Shown: piece by piece, positions 1 to 10,921 of the stretch
Layout of the letters: each line of letters starts with the position of its first letter
Position numbering within the stretch: position 1 is the first letter of the stretch
Source of the DNA: Dermabacter hominis NBRC 106157
Lineage (GTDB): Bacteria > Actinomycetota > Actinomycetes > Actinomycetales > Dermabacteraceae
NCBI RefSeq assembly: GCF_001570785.1
Contig: NZ_BCSI01000008.1
Location: forward strand, 1 to 64,000
Direction of reading: 5' to 3'
Length of the DNA stretch: 64,000 nucleotides
Program-made: the position numbers and the translations under genes
The notes under the pieces: generated by a model
What the model was told of the DNA's origin: nothing
The model's input: only the letters and a program-made list of their open reading frames with translations
Databases searched by the model: none

Positions 1-83
1 CACCCCACTCACCCCATTTTCGTGGGGCCCGCGAGGAGCTGATGTTCGCCGGAAGTTCACTCGACCTCTCGGCGCGAGTCACT

Positions 84-112
84 AGCTTAGCAACCCTTTC
101 CGACCCGGTCAA
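84..112 (-). promoter_or_regulatory. Downstream promoter of a probable rRNA operon reading out of the window
   Basis: On the minus strand the sequence reads TTGACC, 17 bases, TAAGCT, a near-consensus housekeeping promoter (-35 at 107-112, -10 at 84-89). No coding sequence follows in the remaining 83 bases. They hold a short CCCCA/TGGGG hairpin at 12-27. Two strong tandem promoters behind tyrS with no ORF downstream fit an rRNA operon, which often follows tyrS in actinobacteria. The rRNA gene itself is outside the window, so that part is inference. Confidence 0.65.
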
Positions 113-243
113 GTTGACTCACCGTGTTCCGTGCCACTCTTTACCGGATGCTCACCCGGGGTTCGTGCACGATCTTCACGGCGGCCACTTTCGGCCGCGG
201 CTAGAAGTCGAATTTCTTCGGCTTCGCGAACCAACGAACAAAA

Positions 244-272
244 ACACTACGCGACCCCGCACCCCTGGTCAA
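244..272 (-). promoter_or_regulatory. Upstream tandem promoter of the probable rRNA operon
   Basis: The minus strand shows TTGACC (267-272), a 17-base spacer and TAGTGT (244-249). It has the same -35 and spacing as the promoter at 84-112, 160 bases further downstream. A perfect 6-bp hairpin (GCGGCC/GGCCGC, 181-198) lies between the two. Tandem promoters of this type are typical of actinobacterial rrn operons. Confidence 0.6.
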
Positions 273-308
273 GCCACTTAGGCACCCGCGTGCTCACCGC
301 CACAATGC

Positions 309-347
309 AAAGCGCCTGCGGCCCTTATCGAGGGGGCAGCAGGCGCT
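309..347 (-). terminator. Probable terminator after tyrS
   Basis: A perfect 9-bp inverted repeat (AGCGCCTGC at 311-319, GCAGGCGCT at 339-347) begins 34 bases after the tyrS stop. On the minus strand it is followed by a short T-containing stretch (TTTGCATT). The long loop and weak T tract make it a moderate intrinsic terminator, but its place between tyrS and the next promoters fits. Confidence 0.6.
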
Positions 348-381
348 AAGTAGGCGTGTTCAGCAGCAGTTCACCGCGTGC

Positions 382-1656
382 TCAACTTGCAACTTTCACC
401 ATGGCGGCATTCTTCTTGCCGCGCCGCAGCAGCAGGTAGCCACCGGCAAGCAGGGTGTACGCGCCTAGCTCGGTCTCAAGAACGTCGACGTCGCCCGCAA
501 TCTTTTCGCCGTTAACCGAGAGGCCCCCTTCCTTGAGCGCCCTCCGCACTGCGCCGTTCGAGTTCAAAAGCTCGGTAGCTGTAAAGGCCTCGACGATGTT
601 CGCCGTCGCGGGAAGCTCCACACACGGAAGCTCCCCTGCGATCACGGCAACCGTCGGACCATCGAGCTCACGCACATCTCCGCGCCCGAACAGCACAGAA
701 GCCGCCGCCTTCGCTTGCGCGGTCGCTTGCTCGCCGTGGACGAGAGTCGTCATGTCGTCCGCGAGAAGTTTCTGCGCGGCACGCTCATGTGGACGCTCAG
801 CCGTGGCAGCCTCGATCTCCGCGAGTTCTTCCGCCGGGCGGAATGTGAAGAACCTCAGGTACTTGAGGACATCGCGGTCGTCAGCTCCGAGCCAGAACTG
901 GTGGAAGGCATACGGACTCGTGAGCTCGGGATCGAGCCACACGGCGCCGCCCTCGCTCTTACCGAACTTCGTTCCATCGGCCTTCGTCACGAGCGGGGTC
1001 GTGAGGGCATGCGTTTGCACGCCCTCGACTTTGCGGATCAGCTCTGCACCGCCAACGATGTTGCCCCACTGGTCGTTTCCGCCATACTGAAGCGTCACAC
1101 CGTAGCGTCGGTACAGCTCAAGGAAGTCCATCGCTTGGAGAATCTGGTACGAGAACTCGAGGTAGCTGAGGCCTTCTTCGGAGTTCAGGCGTTTCGCGAC
1201 GATTTCCTTCGACAGCATCGTGCCCATGCGGAACTGCGAGCCGTAATCGCGAAGGAAACTCAAGACGTTGAGATCCTTGGTCCAGTCGTAGTTATTGACC
1301 ATCGTGACCCTGAATTCGCCTTCGGGATCGAGGAAGCGCTCAATCTGGCCGCGGAGCGACTCAACCCAGGTCGCCACGATGTCGGCCGAATTCATCTTGC
1401 GCTCGCCCGACATACGGGGATCACCCACGAGGCCCGTAGCGCCGCCGACGAGGGCGAACGGCTTGTTGCCCGCGAGCTGAAAGCGACGCATGGTGAGAAT
1501 CTGTGTGAGGTGCCCAACGTGGAGGGAGGACGCGGTCGGGTCAAAACCGCAATAGAGCTTGATCGGGCCCTCGTTTGCTGCGGTGCGGATCGCCTCGATC
1601 CCGGTCGAATTCACCAGCAGGCCACGCCATTCAAGCTCGTCAACGATGTTGACCAT
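382..1656 (-). CDS. tyrS: Tyrosyl-tRNA synthetase
   Basis: This class I aminoacyl-tRNA synthetase charges tRNA-Tyr with tyrosine in the cytoplasm. The 424-residue product has the bacterial TyrRS length. The HIGH motif appears as HVGH (residues 46-49) and the KMSKS loop as KFGKS (230-234), the KFGKS-type variant common in bacteria. The YGGNDQWGN segment (191-199) is the tyrosine-site region and the C-terminal part from about residue 350 is an S4 RNA-binding domain. The ATG is preceded by GGAG at suitable distance. It lies 73 bases after argH and is the last gene before the rrn-type promoters. No T-box leader is visible. Confidence 0.97.
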   Translation of the reverse strand: MVNIVDELEWRGLLVNSTGIEAIRTAANEGPIKLYCGFDPTASSLHVGHLTQILTMRRFQLAGNKPFALVGGATGLVGDPRMSGERKMNSADIVATWVESLRGQIERFLDPEGEFRVTMVNNYDWTKDLNVLSFLRDYGSQFRMGTMLSKEIVAKRLNSEEGLSYLEFSYQILQAMDFLELYRRYGVTLQYGGNDQWGNIVGGAELIRKVEGVQTHALTTPLVTKADGTKFGKSEGGAVWLDPELTSPYAFHQFWLGADDRDVLKYLRFFTFRPAEELAEIEAATAERPHERAAQKLLADDMTTLVHGEQATAQAKAAASVLFGRGDVRELDGPTVAVIAGELPCVELPATANIVEAFTATELLNSNGAVRRALKEGGLSVNGEKIAGDVDVLETELGAYTLLAGGYLLLRRGKKNAAMVKVAS

Positions 1657-1729
1657 CGTGCCTCTCCATTCCTTTCGTCAGGGCGGCTCTCACACGCCGC
1701 GCATCTTCTCCACAGTAGCGCACGCCCTC

Positions 1730-4437
<2,708 letters not shown>

Positions 4438-4486
4438 GGGTTTTTCCTCCTAGGTCGAGTGGATCGGGGTGGCTCGCATCCGTGTT

Positions 4487-5029
4487 CTACGTGTGGTCGT
4501 CGGCTGTTATCCGGCGACCGTCGGCGAGCTCGCGCAGCGTAGACGCGAGTTCGCGCCCCTGCGCTGCGCCTCGAGCGACAATGAGGATCGTGTCGTCTCC
4601 CGCAACCGTGCCGAGGATCGAGGGCAGCACGGAGTGATCCAGTGCGCTCGCGAGATACTGTGCGGCCCCGGGCGGCGTGCGCACGACCACCAGGTTGTCG
4701 CTTGCCTCCGCGCTCACGAGCAGCTCTTCCGCGAGGCGTTGAAGCCTCGCCGCGTAGTGTTCTTGCGAGGGTGGGCGTCGCAAACTGTGAACCCGCTCGC
4801 CGCCTTCGGGAGGGAGCATGTACACGAGAGAACCGGAGCTCGAGCGCACCTTTTCGGCACGCAGCTCCACGAGGTCGCGCGACAGCGTCGCCTGGGTAAC
4901 GCTCACGCCGTCTTTCTCCAAAAGCGCGAGAAGAGCGGTTTGCGATGTGACCTCGGTGCGGTTCAGGATGTCGACGATCTTGCGTTGGCGCGAGATCTTG
5001 GTCTGCGGTTGCTGCGGTTGATCGCTCAT
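4487..5029 (-). CDS. argR: Arginine repressor ArgR
   Basis: ArgR is a hexameric, arginine-sensing repressor of arginine metabolism. The N-terminal winged helix carries the typical TQATLSRDL recognition region. The C-terminal domain has GTVAGDDTILIV, the oligomerization and arginine-binding segment. The reading frame is open to about 5086, but the ATG at 5029 has AAGGA five bases or so upstream and gives a 180-residue protein starting MSDQPQQPQ, close to the family length. Two ARG-box-like palindromes lie about 60-90 bases upstream, implying autoregulation. It directly follows the pheT terminator. Confidence 0.95.
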   Translation of the reverse strand: MSDQPQQPQTKISRQRKIVDILNRTEVTSQTALLALLEKDGVSVTQATLSRDLVELRAEKVRSSSGSLVYMLPPEGGERVHSLRRPPSQEHYAARLQRLAEELLVSAEASDNLVVVRTPPGAAQYLASALDHSVLPSILGTVAGDDTILIVARGAAQGRELASTLRELADGRRITADDHT

Positions 5030-5086
5030 CGATGTCCTTTCATGCCGCGGGGATCCTCGCGCGGGCGGCACACCGCGCACCACCAA

Positions 5087-5120
5087 AGCATTTTATTGCA
5101 GTCACATGCATGACTATACA
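5087..5120 (-). promoter_or_regulatory. Double ARG box (ArgR operator) upstream of argR-argG-argH
   Basis: Two imperfect palindromes match the ARG-box plan TGAAT-N4-ATTCA: TGCAT-GACT-ATACA (5107-5120) and AGCAT-TTTA-TTGCA (5087-5100). Their centres are 20 bases apart, about two helical turns. That is the arrangement known for ArgR hexamer binding in other bacteria. The AT-rich patch stands out from its GC-rich surroundings and lies between the pheT terminator and argR. The function is inferred from motif, spacing and position. Confidence 0.6.
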
Positions 5121-5167
5121 TAAAGAGCCTGAGCCCCGCCGCTCAATGCAAGCGACGGGGCTCAGGC
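5121..5167 (-). terminator. Intrinsic terminator after pheT
   Basis: A long inverted repeat pairs 5127-5143 with 5151-5167 (GCCTGAGCCCCG against CGGGGCTCAGGC) with one or two mismatches. On the minus strand it is followed by CTCTTTAT. It begins 30 bases after the pheT stop and directly abuts the ARG boxes, separating pheST from the arg transcript. Confidence 0.85.
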
Positions 5168-5196
5168 CGACTCCTTACCCGCGAGGGGCGAAGTCC

Positions 5197-7791
5197 TTAG
5201 GCGCGCAGCTCACCACCCACGGCCGATTCAACCGCGGCGATGGCTCGGGCACGGATCTCGTCGATCTCGGCGCCCTTGAGCGTTTTCTCATGAGGCCTAA
5301 GACGTACGGCGAATGCGAGCGACTTCTTGCCCTCAGGGACCTGGTCACCGCGATATTCGTCAAAGAGGCGAACCTCTTCCGCAACATCGCCAATCCCCAC
5401 GATGAGGGCCGCACGCACGGCCTCGGCGGGCGTGTCGTCATTCACGACGAAAGCAAAATCTTCCTTGGCGATCGGGAACGTCGAGATCGGCTCCGCCGGC
5501 ACCAGGGCGGGCGCGGACTCAATCACGGCTTCGAGATCAAGCTCGAACGCAGCCGCGTTCTTCGGAAGACTGAACGCCTTGATGACCGTCGGGTGAAGTT
5601 CGCCGGCAACGCCCACACGCTCCCCCTCAACGGTCGACAGGATCGCCGTGCGACCCGGGTGGAAAGCACTCGCTGTTCCCTGTTCGATCACGAGTTCAGT
5701 ACCGGCAGCGGCAGCGACGCGACGCGCGAAGGCAATCGCATCGGCCCAGTCCCACGCACGCGGCTTGGTCAACGGCCCCGCAGCAGTGATGGGGCCGCCC
5801 GCCACGAGCGCAACGTGGCCATCTTGCTTCGCGAGCGAGGAAGCGATCTCCTCCAACTCGGCATCGCTGGGGCGCGAGGAAGCACTCGGCACCGGAACGC
5901 GTTCGCCTCGCTTTTCGAAAACGAGACCGGACTCGAAGACCGCAACCGAATCCTCGCCGCGCGCGAGATTGCGCTGAGCAACGGGAAGAAGAGTTTCGAG
6001 AATCGCCGTTCGCATGAGCGGTTCATCGTCAGCGAGCGGATTGAGCAGTCGCACCGCATTGCGCAGCGGAGAATCCTCCGGCAAACGAAGCTTCGCGAAA
6101 GTCTTGTCGTTCGTGAACGGGAAGCTCACGACTTCGGTCGCGCCCGCCTCGGCGAGGGCATTTGCGACGGCACGCCTCGCCCGCTGGGCGCGAGTGAGGC
6201 CGCGCCCGCCGGGGGCCGATGGCAGCCTCGACGCAATCGCGTCATAGCCCTCGAGCCGCGCAATCTCCTCGACGAGATCCTCGGGGATGCGAAGATCGCC
6301 GCGCCACGTGGGCGGAACAACCACGAGAGTTTCCTCTCCGTTGTCTCCCCCTGCGGCGGAAGATACGGTGCAGCCGATCTTCTCGAGCGATCCGACGACC
6401 TGCTCACGCGTGTATGCAACGCCCACGACGCGCTCCGCGTAGTCAAGAGGCAGCGAAATTTCGGTCGCGACCTCCTGTCCGGCGCGCGCGTGCGTTCGGT
6501 TCGAGTCAAGCGTTCCACCGCCGTACTCGACGAGGAGCTGGGCGGCACGCCGGGCTGCAACCTCCACCAGCACAGGATCGACCCCGCGCTCGCCACGCTT
6601 GCCGGCCTCGGACACGAGCTTGTGGCGGCGCGCGGTGCGCGCCTGAGTCGTCGGGTCGAAGTGCGCAGCCTCGATCACGACATCGACGGTCGAGGAGTCG
6701 ACCTCGGTTTCGCTTCCGCCCATGACGCCCGCGAGCGCGACGGGACGTGCGCCATGACCACCGGTCGAGTCCGCCACCACGAGGTCCTCGGGGTGAAGCG
6801 TGCGGGCCTTGTCGTCGAGAGTCGTGAGCACCTCGCCTTGCTTAGCGCGGCGCACCACGATCGGTTCCGTAAGCTTCGCGGCATCGAACATGTGCAGCGG
6901 CTGGCCGAGATCGAGCATGACGTAGTTGCCGACGTCGACGATGAGCGAGATCGGACGCATGCCAGCGAGCGAAAGGCGCTGCTGCATCCAGCGAGGGCTA
7001 GGCGCCGAGGTGTCCACGCCGTTCACGCGCTGGGCGACATAGGAGGTCGCGCCGACGTTGCCGCGGATCGGGGCGTCATCTTCGAGGAGGACCTGAATGC
7101 CCTCACCGCTTGCCTCGGGCACCTCGACCTCAAGGGCGGGGTCGGTGAAACGCGCCCCGGTCGCGTGGGAGTACTCGCGCGCAACGCCTCGCATCGAGAA
7201 GCAGTAGCCGCGATCGGGCGTCACGTTGATTTCGACGACTTCCTCATCGAGGCCAAAAAGGGCGATCGCGTCATCGCCTGGCTTCGCTTCGATACCGTCG
7301 GCGATCCCACGGCCGAGAACGATGATGCCGTCCTCGGGATCCTCGCCGAGGCCCAGCTCGCTGGTCGAGCAGATCATGCCGTCGGAAAGGTGACCATAGG
7401 TCTTGCGTGCCGCAATCTCGAAGTTCCCGGGAAGAACTGTTCCGGGAAGCGACACCACGACGAGGTCACCCTCGACGAAGTTGTGCGCACCGCAAATGAT
7501 GCCGCGGCTCGGCACTTCTTCGCCGGGCTGCGGATCTTTCGGATTGTCGAGTGCTTCATTGTGCGCGTCGCCAACGTCGACGCGGCACCAATTGACGGTC
7601 TTACCGTTTTTGTGGGTTTCCTTGACGAGGTTCAAGACGCGGCCCACGACGAGGGGCCCCGTGACCTGAGCGCCAAAGATACCTTCTTCCTCGAGGCCGA
7701 CGGAGACGAGCGAGGCTGCGACAGCCTCGGCATTAGCGCCATCGGCAAGCTCAACGTGTTCGCCGAGCCATGAAAGGGGAATGCGGGGCAT
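5197..7791 (-). CDS. pheT: Phenylalanyl-tRNA synthetase beta subunit
   Basis: PheT forms the alpha2-beta2 phenylalanyl-tRNA synthetase with PheS. The 864-residue chain shows an N-terminal tRNA-binding OB-fold (about 40-155, including VVGRVLNLVKETHKNG). B3/B4 editing and B5 domains follow in the middle, then a catalytic-like core. The C-terminal ferredoxin-fold anticodon-binding domain includes SFPIAKEDFAFVV. Its start lies 3 bases after the pheS stop, so the pair is an operon. A strong terminator follows. In many actinobacteria argC comes next; here argR does. Confidence 0.97.
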   Translation of the reverse strand: MPRIPLSWLGEHVELADGANAEAVAASLVSVGLEEEGIFGAQVTGPLVVGRVLNLVKETHKNGKTVNWCRVDVGDAHNEALDNPKDPQPGEEVPSRGIICGAHNFVEGDLVVVSLPGTVLPGNFEIAARKTYGHLSDGMICSTSELGLGEDPEDGIIVLGRGIADGIEAKPGDDAIALFGLDEEVVEINVTPDRGYCFSMRGVAREYSHATGARFTDPALEVEVPEASGEGIQVLLEDDAPIRGNVGATSYVAQRVNGVDTSAPSPRWMQQRLSLAGMRPISLIVDVGNYVMLDLGQPLHMFDAAKLTEPIVVRRAKQGEVLTTLDDKARTLHPEDLVVADSTGGHGARPVALAGVMGGSETEVDSSTVDVVIEAAHFDPTTQARTARRHKLVSEAGKRGERGVDPVLVEVAARRAAQLLVEYGGGTLDSNRTHARAGQEVATEISLPLDYAERVVGVAYTREQVVGSLEKIGCTVSSAAGGDNGEETLVVVPPTWRGDLRIPEDLVEEIARLEGYDAIASRLPSAPGGRGLTRAQRARRAVANALAEAGATEVVSFPFTNDKTFAKLRLPEDSPLRNAVRLLNPLADDEPLMRTAILETLLPVAQRNLARGEDSVAVFESGLVFEKRGERVPVPSASSRPSDAELEEIASSLAKQDGHVALVAGGPITAAGPLTKPRAWDWADAIAFARRVAAAAGTELVIEQGTASAFHPGRTAILSTVEGERVGVAGELHPTVIKAFSLPKNAAAFELDLEAVIESAPALVPAEPISTFPIAKEDFAFVVNDDTPAEAVRAALIVGIGDVAEEVRLFDEYRGDQVPEGKKSLAFAVRLRPHEKTLKGAEIDEIRARAIAAVESAVGGELRA

Positions 7792-7794
7792 TGC

Positions 7795-8892
7795 TCAGAT
7801 CTCCGTTCCGTAGTGCTGGGAGAAGCGCACGTCGCCCTCCACGATGTCGTGCATGTCCGTTACCGAGTTTCGCAGCATGAGGATGCGTTCAATTCCGAGG
7901 CCGAACGCGAAGCCGCGGTATTCACTCGGATCGATCCCGCACGCGCGAAGCACAGCGGGGTTGACCATGCCGCAGCCGCCCATTTCAATCCAGCCCGTTC
8001 CGCTGCACACGCGGCACGCGGGATCCGCATCGGCATCGAGACCGTTCTTCGCCTCGCATTTGAAGCATCGGAAGTCCATCTCGGCGCTCGGTTCGGTGAA
8101 CGGGAAGTATGAAGGACGCAGACGCGTGATCGGCTTGCCGCCAAACAGGGCCTCGGCGACTTTGTCGAGCGTACCCACGAGATCCGCCATCGTCAGATCC
8201 CGGTCAATCGCGAGCCCCTCGACCTGGTTGAACACGGGGGCGTGGGTGGCATCGAGTTCATCGGTACGGAAAACTTTGCCGGGGCAGGCGATGTAGAGGG
8301 GAACGCCGCGCTCAAGCAACGTGCGCGCTTGAACGGGAGAGGTGTGCGTTCGCAGCACCTGGCCGCTTCCCTCGGGCGCAACGTAGAACGTGTCTTGCAT
8401 CTGGCGCGCAGGATGGTCCTCGTCGAAGTTGAGCGCGTCGAAGTTGAACCACTCGGCTTCGATCTCTGGGCCTTCGGCGATTTCCCAACCGAGACCAACG
8501 AAGACGTCCGCGATGCGATCCTGGAGGATGCCGAGCGGGTGGCGTGCACCGCGCGGAAGCCGGTCAACTGCTGTCGTGACATCCACGCGATCCTTCGCGA
8601 GCGCCTCAGCTTCTTCCTTTTCGGCGATCTCCTTCGAGCGCGCCGCGAGTGCCTGCTGCACGCGCCCCTTGGAACCGCCGATGAGTTTGCCAGCAGCGGC
8701 CTTCTTCTCGTTGGGCAGATCCTTAATACCGCGGTTCGCGCGTGAAAGCGGGGAATCGTCCCCGACATGGGCGATGCGCACCTGCTTGATCTCGGCCGAC
8801 GTCGTGGCCTCCGCAATCGCGGCGAGCGCAGAATCGACCGCGCGCGCGATCGCCTCCTCGCTCATGTCCACACTGTTCGTCACATCTGACAC
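7795..8892 (-). CDS. pheS: Phenylalanyl-tRNA synthetase alpha subunit
   Basis: PheS is the catalytic class II subunit of phenylalanyl-tRNA synthetase. Motif 2 (FRTDELDATHAPVFNQVEG, from residue 208) and motif 3 (GLGIERILML, 331-340) are clear. An N-terminal coiled coil occupies about residues 1-100. An insertion with two CXXC pairs (C276/C279 and C293/C296) looks like a small zinc knuckle, as seen in many bacterial PheS. The GTG start at 8892 has GGAG five bases upstream; an internal ATG at codon 10 is the alternative. Confidence 0.97.
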   Translation of the reverse strand: MSDVTNSVDMSEEAIARAVDSALAAIAEATTSAEIKQVRIAHVGDDSPLSRANRGIKDLPNEKKAAAGKLIGGSKGRVQQALAARSKEIAEKEEAEALAKDRVDVTTAVDRLPRGARHPLGILQDRIADVFVGLGWEIAEGPEIEAEWFNFDALNFDEDHPARQMQDTFYVAPEGSGQVLRTHTSPVQARTLLERGVPLYIACPGKVFRTDELDATHAPVFNQVEGLAIDRDLTMADLVGTLDKVAEALFGGKPITRLRPSYFPFTEPSAEMDFRCFKCEAKNGLDADADPACRVCSGTGWIEMGGCGMVNPAVLRACGIDPSEYRGFAFGLGIERILMLRNSVTDMHDIVEGDVRFSQHYGTEI

Positions 8893-8984
8893 GAATTCTC
8901 CACATCCTCACGTTGACACAGCACGCGCGCATGCCCGCACTCGATCGCCGCTGGCATCGGATACATACGCGGGGTGCACGTTCT

Positions 8985-8996
8985 TTGCATTAGCAA
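8985..8996. promoter_or_regulatory. Small inverted repeat in the pheS/mscR divergent intergenic region
   Basis: The 232-base region between the divergent starts of pheS (8892) and mscR (9125) must hold both promoters. The only palindrome I see is TTGC-ATTA-GCAA. I could not identify convincing -35/-10 pairs for either gene by eye. No T-box or attenuator structure is visible before pheS. The repeat may be an operator, but that is speculative. Confidence 0.2.
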
Positions 8997-9124
8997 TGAT
9001 ACGTGGGCGATACGGTGGGGCTTGCACGCCCTCTCAGCGCAAAGCTCCGCACCTGGCGGCGCACGCGCACCCATCCGGGCGTTCACCCACGCCTTGACCG
9101 CGCGACAACAGAAAGGCTCCTCAT

Positions 9125-10228
9125 ATGCCCACGACAGTCCAAGGACTCGTCTCCTTCGCCGCACATGAACCCGCGAAACTCGTCGACATTATGATTCCCG
9201 AGCCCGGCCCGCGCGACGTGATCGTCGACGTAAACACGTGCGGGGTGTGCCACACCGATCTCGCCTACCGCAACGGAGACATCACCGACGACTACCCGTT
9301 TCTGCTCGGTCACGAGGCAACCGCAGTCGTGAGTGAGATCGGCGAGGATGTCACCCACGTCGAGGTTGGAGACACCGTCATCCTTAACTGGCGCGCCGTG
9401 TGCGGGCAGTGCCGCGCATGCAAGAAAGGTGAGCCGAAATACTGCTTCGACACCTTCAATGCCTCGAAACCGATGACCCTCACCGACGGCACCGAACTCA
9501 CGGCTGCCCTCGGCATCGGCTCCTTCGCCGAAAAAACCCTCGTTCACGAACTCCAGTGCACGAAGGTCGATCCCAATGCCGATGCGGCAGCCGTCGGCCT
9601 CCTCGGATGCGGCGTCATGGCCGGAATCGGCGCGGCGCTCAACACGGGCGAGGTCCAGCGTGGTGAGTCGGTTGCAGTGATCGGCGCGGGTGGCGTCGGC
9701 CTCGCCGCCGTTGCCGGCGCAAAACTCGGGGGCGCCACCACGATCATCGCTCTCGACCTCGACGACAAGAAGTTTGACAAAGCACGCGCCCTCGGAGCCA
9801 CCCACACGGTTGCCACGAAAGGGCTCGAACCCGAGGAGGTTGCCGAAAGAATCCGGGAGCTCACGGGCGGCTTTGGTGCCGACGTCGTCGTCGATGCCGT
9901 CGGTATCCCCGCCACGTACACCGCGGCCTTCTACGGGCGCGACCTCGCGGGGCGTGTTGTCCTCGTCGGCGTCCCAAACCCCACCGCCGAGATCACGCTG
10001 CCCCTGATCGACGTGTTCAGCCGGGGCGGCTCCCTCAAGAGCTCGTGGTACGGGGACTGCCTGCCCGAGCGCGACTTTCCGTACCTCGCTGACCTCTTCG
10101 CACAAGGCCGCCTACCCCTCGACGAATTTGTGAGCGAACGCATCGCGCTCACGGATGTCGAGGGCGCTTTCGAACGCATGAAGGGCGGCACCATCCTCCG
10201 CAGCGTCGTGGAAATGCCACGCGCCTAA
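9125..10228 (+). CDS. mscR: S-(hydroxymethyl)mycothiol dehydrogenase
   Basis: This zinc-dependent medium-chain dehydrogenase oxidizes the formaldehyde-mycothiol adduct (and S-nitrosomycothiol in characterized MscR) with NAD+. Catalytic zinc ligands C39 and H63 and the structural zinc set C93, C96, C99 and C107 are present. The NAD-binding glycine motif is GAGGVG (187-192). The 367-residue length fits the mycothiol-type enzyme. The next gene is the MBL-fold hydrolase that accompanies mscR in other actinobacteria. Its presence implies the cell makes mycothiol. A generic zinc alcohol dehydrogenase is the alternative. Confidence 0.88.
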   Translation: MPTTVQGLVSFAAHEPAKLVDIMIPEPGPRDVIVDVNTCGVCHTDLAYRNGDITDDYPFLLGHEATAVVSEIGEDVTHVEVGDTVILNWRAVCGQCRACKKGEPKYCFDTFNASKPMTLTDGTELTAALGIGSFAEKTLVHELQCTKVDPNADAAAVGLLGCGVMAGIGAALNTGEVQRGESVAVIGAGGVGLAAVAGAKLGGATTIIALDLDDKKFDKARALGATHTVATKGLEPEEVAERIRELTGGFGADVVVDAVGIPATYTAAFYGRDLAGRVVLVGVPNPTAEITLPLIDVFSRGGSLKSSWYGDCLPERDFPYLADLFAQGRLPLDEFVSERIALTDVEGAFERMKGGTILRSVVEMPRA

Positions 10229-10267
10229 ATCCAACCCTCACGCACATCACCGAAAAAGGACTTCACC

Positions 10268-10903
10268 ATGAACCTCCGAATCGACCATGCCGTCACCGAG
10301 GGCACATTCACCCTCGACGGCGAGACATTCGACGTCGCCAACAACGTGTGGGTCGTCGGCAACGACGAGGACTGCGTCGTGATCGACGCTCCACACGACA
10401 TCGACACCATTGAAAAGCTCGTGGGCGAGCGTACGCTCCTCGCGATCCTCTTGACGCATGCCCACGACGACCACGCGCGTTTTGCCCCTGAGCTCGCCGA
10501 GCGCTTTGACGCACCGATGCTCCTGCACCCGGGCGATAAGAAGCTGTGGGCACTCACCCACGGGGATCTCGAATGGGATGCCGACCTTGAGGACGGCGAC
10601 GCTTTCAGCATCGCCGACCACGAGCTCAACGTCATCCACACGCCCGGGCACTCCCCCGGGTCGGTGTGCTACCTCCTGCGCAGCACCACCGAAGGCGAGC
10701 CCGATCAGGTGTTCTCCGGCGACACACTCTTCGAAGGGGGCCCCGGCGCGACCGGACGCTCCTACAGCGACCGAGGGCAAATTGAGGACAGCATCCGCGA
10801 AAAGCTCTTTAGCCTCGACGACGCGACCATCGTTCACACGGGCCACGGCCCGGATACAACGATCGGCGCCGAGCGTGAGCGCGCGAAGGGCGACTGGCTC
10901 TAA
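10268..10903 (+). CDS. MBL-fold hydrolase paired with MscR
   Basis: This 211-residue metallo-beta-lactamase-fold hydrolase has the full metal-binding set: THAHDDH (H64, H66, D68, H69), H128 in HTPGHSPG, D152 in SGDT and H193 in TGHG. It resembles glyoxalase II. Its position 39 bases after mscR suggests it hydrolyses the S-formyl- or related thioester of mycothiol produced by MscR. That substrate is inferred from context. AAAGGA lies just before the ATG. An intrinsic terminator follows inside the convergent kinase gene. Confidence 0.85.
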   Translation: MNLRIDHAVTEGTFTLDGETFDVANNVWVVGNDEDCVVIDAPHDIDTIEKLVGERTLLAILLTHAHDDHARFAPELAERFDAPMLLHPGDKKLWALTHGDLEWDADLEDGDAFSIADHELNVIHTPGHSPGSVCYLLRSTTEGEPDQVFSGDTLFEGGPGATGRSYSDRGQIEDSIREKLFSLDDATIVHTGHGPDTTIGAERERAKGDWL

Positions 10904-10921
10904 ACGCGCCTCACGCCGCAA

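Noticed and set aside
12-27. rRNA antitermination hairpin or boxA in the leader
   Set aside because: Only a 5-bp CCCCA/TGGGG stem is present and no recognisable boxA occurs before the window edge.
5032-7773. A 913-codon open frame on the plus strand opposite pheT
   Set aside because: It is the antisense shadow of pheT in high-GC DNA; the translation is low-complexity, Arg/His/Asp-rich and matches no family.
8893-9124. T-box or attenuator before pheS
   Set aside because: No T-box sequence, specifier stem or terminator/antiterminator pair is visible in the 232 bases.
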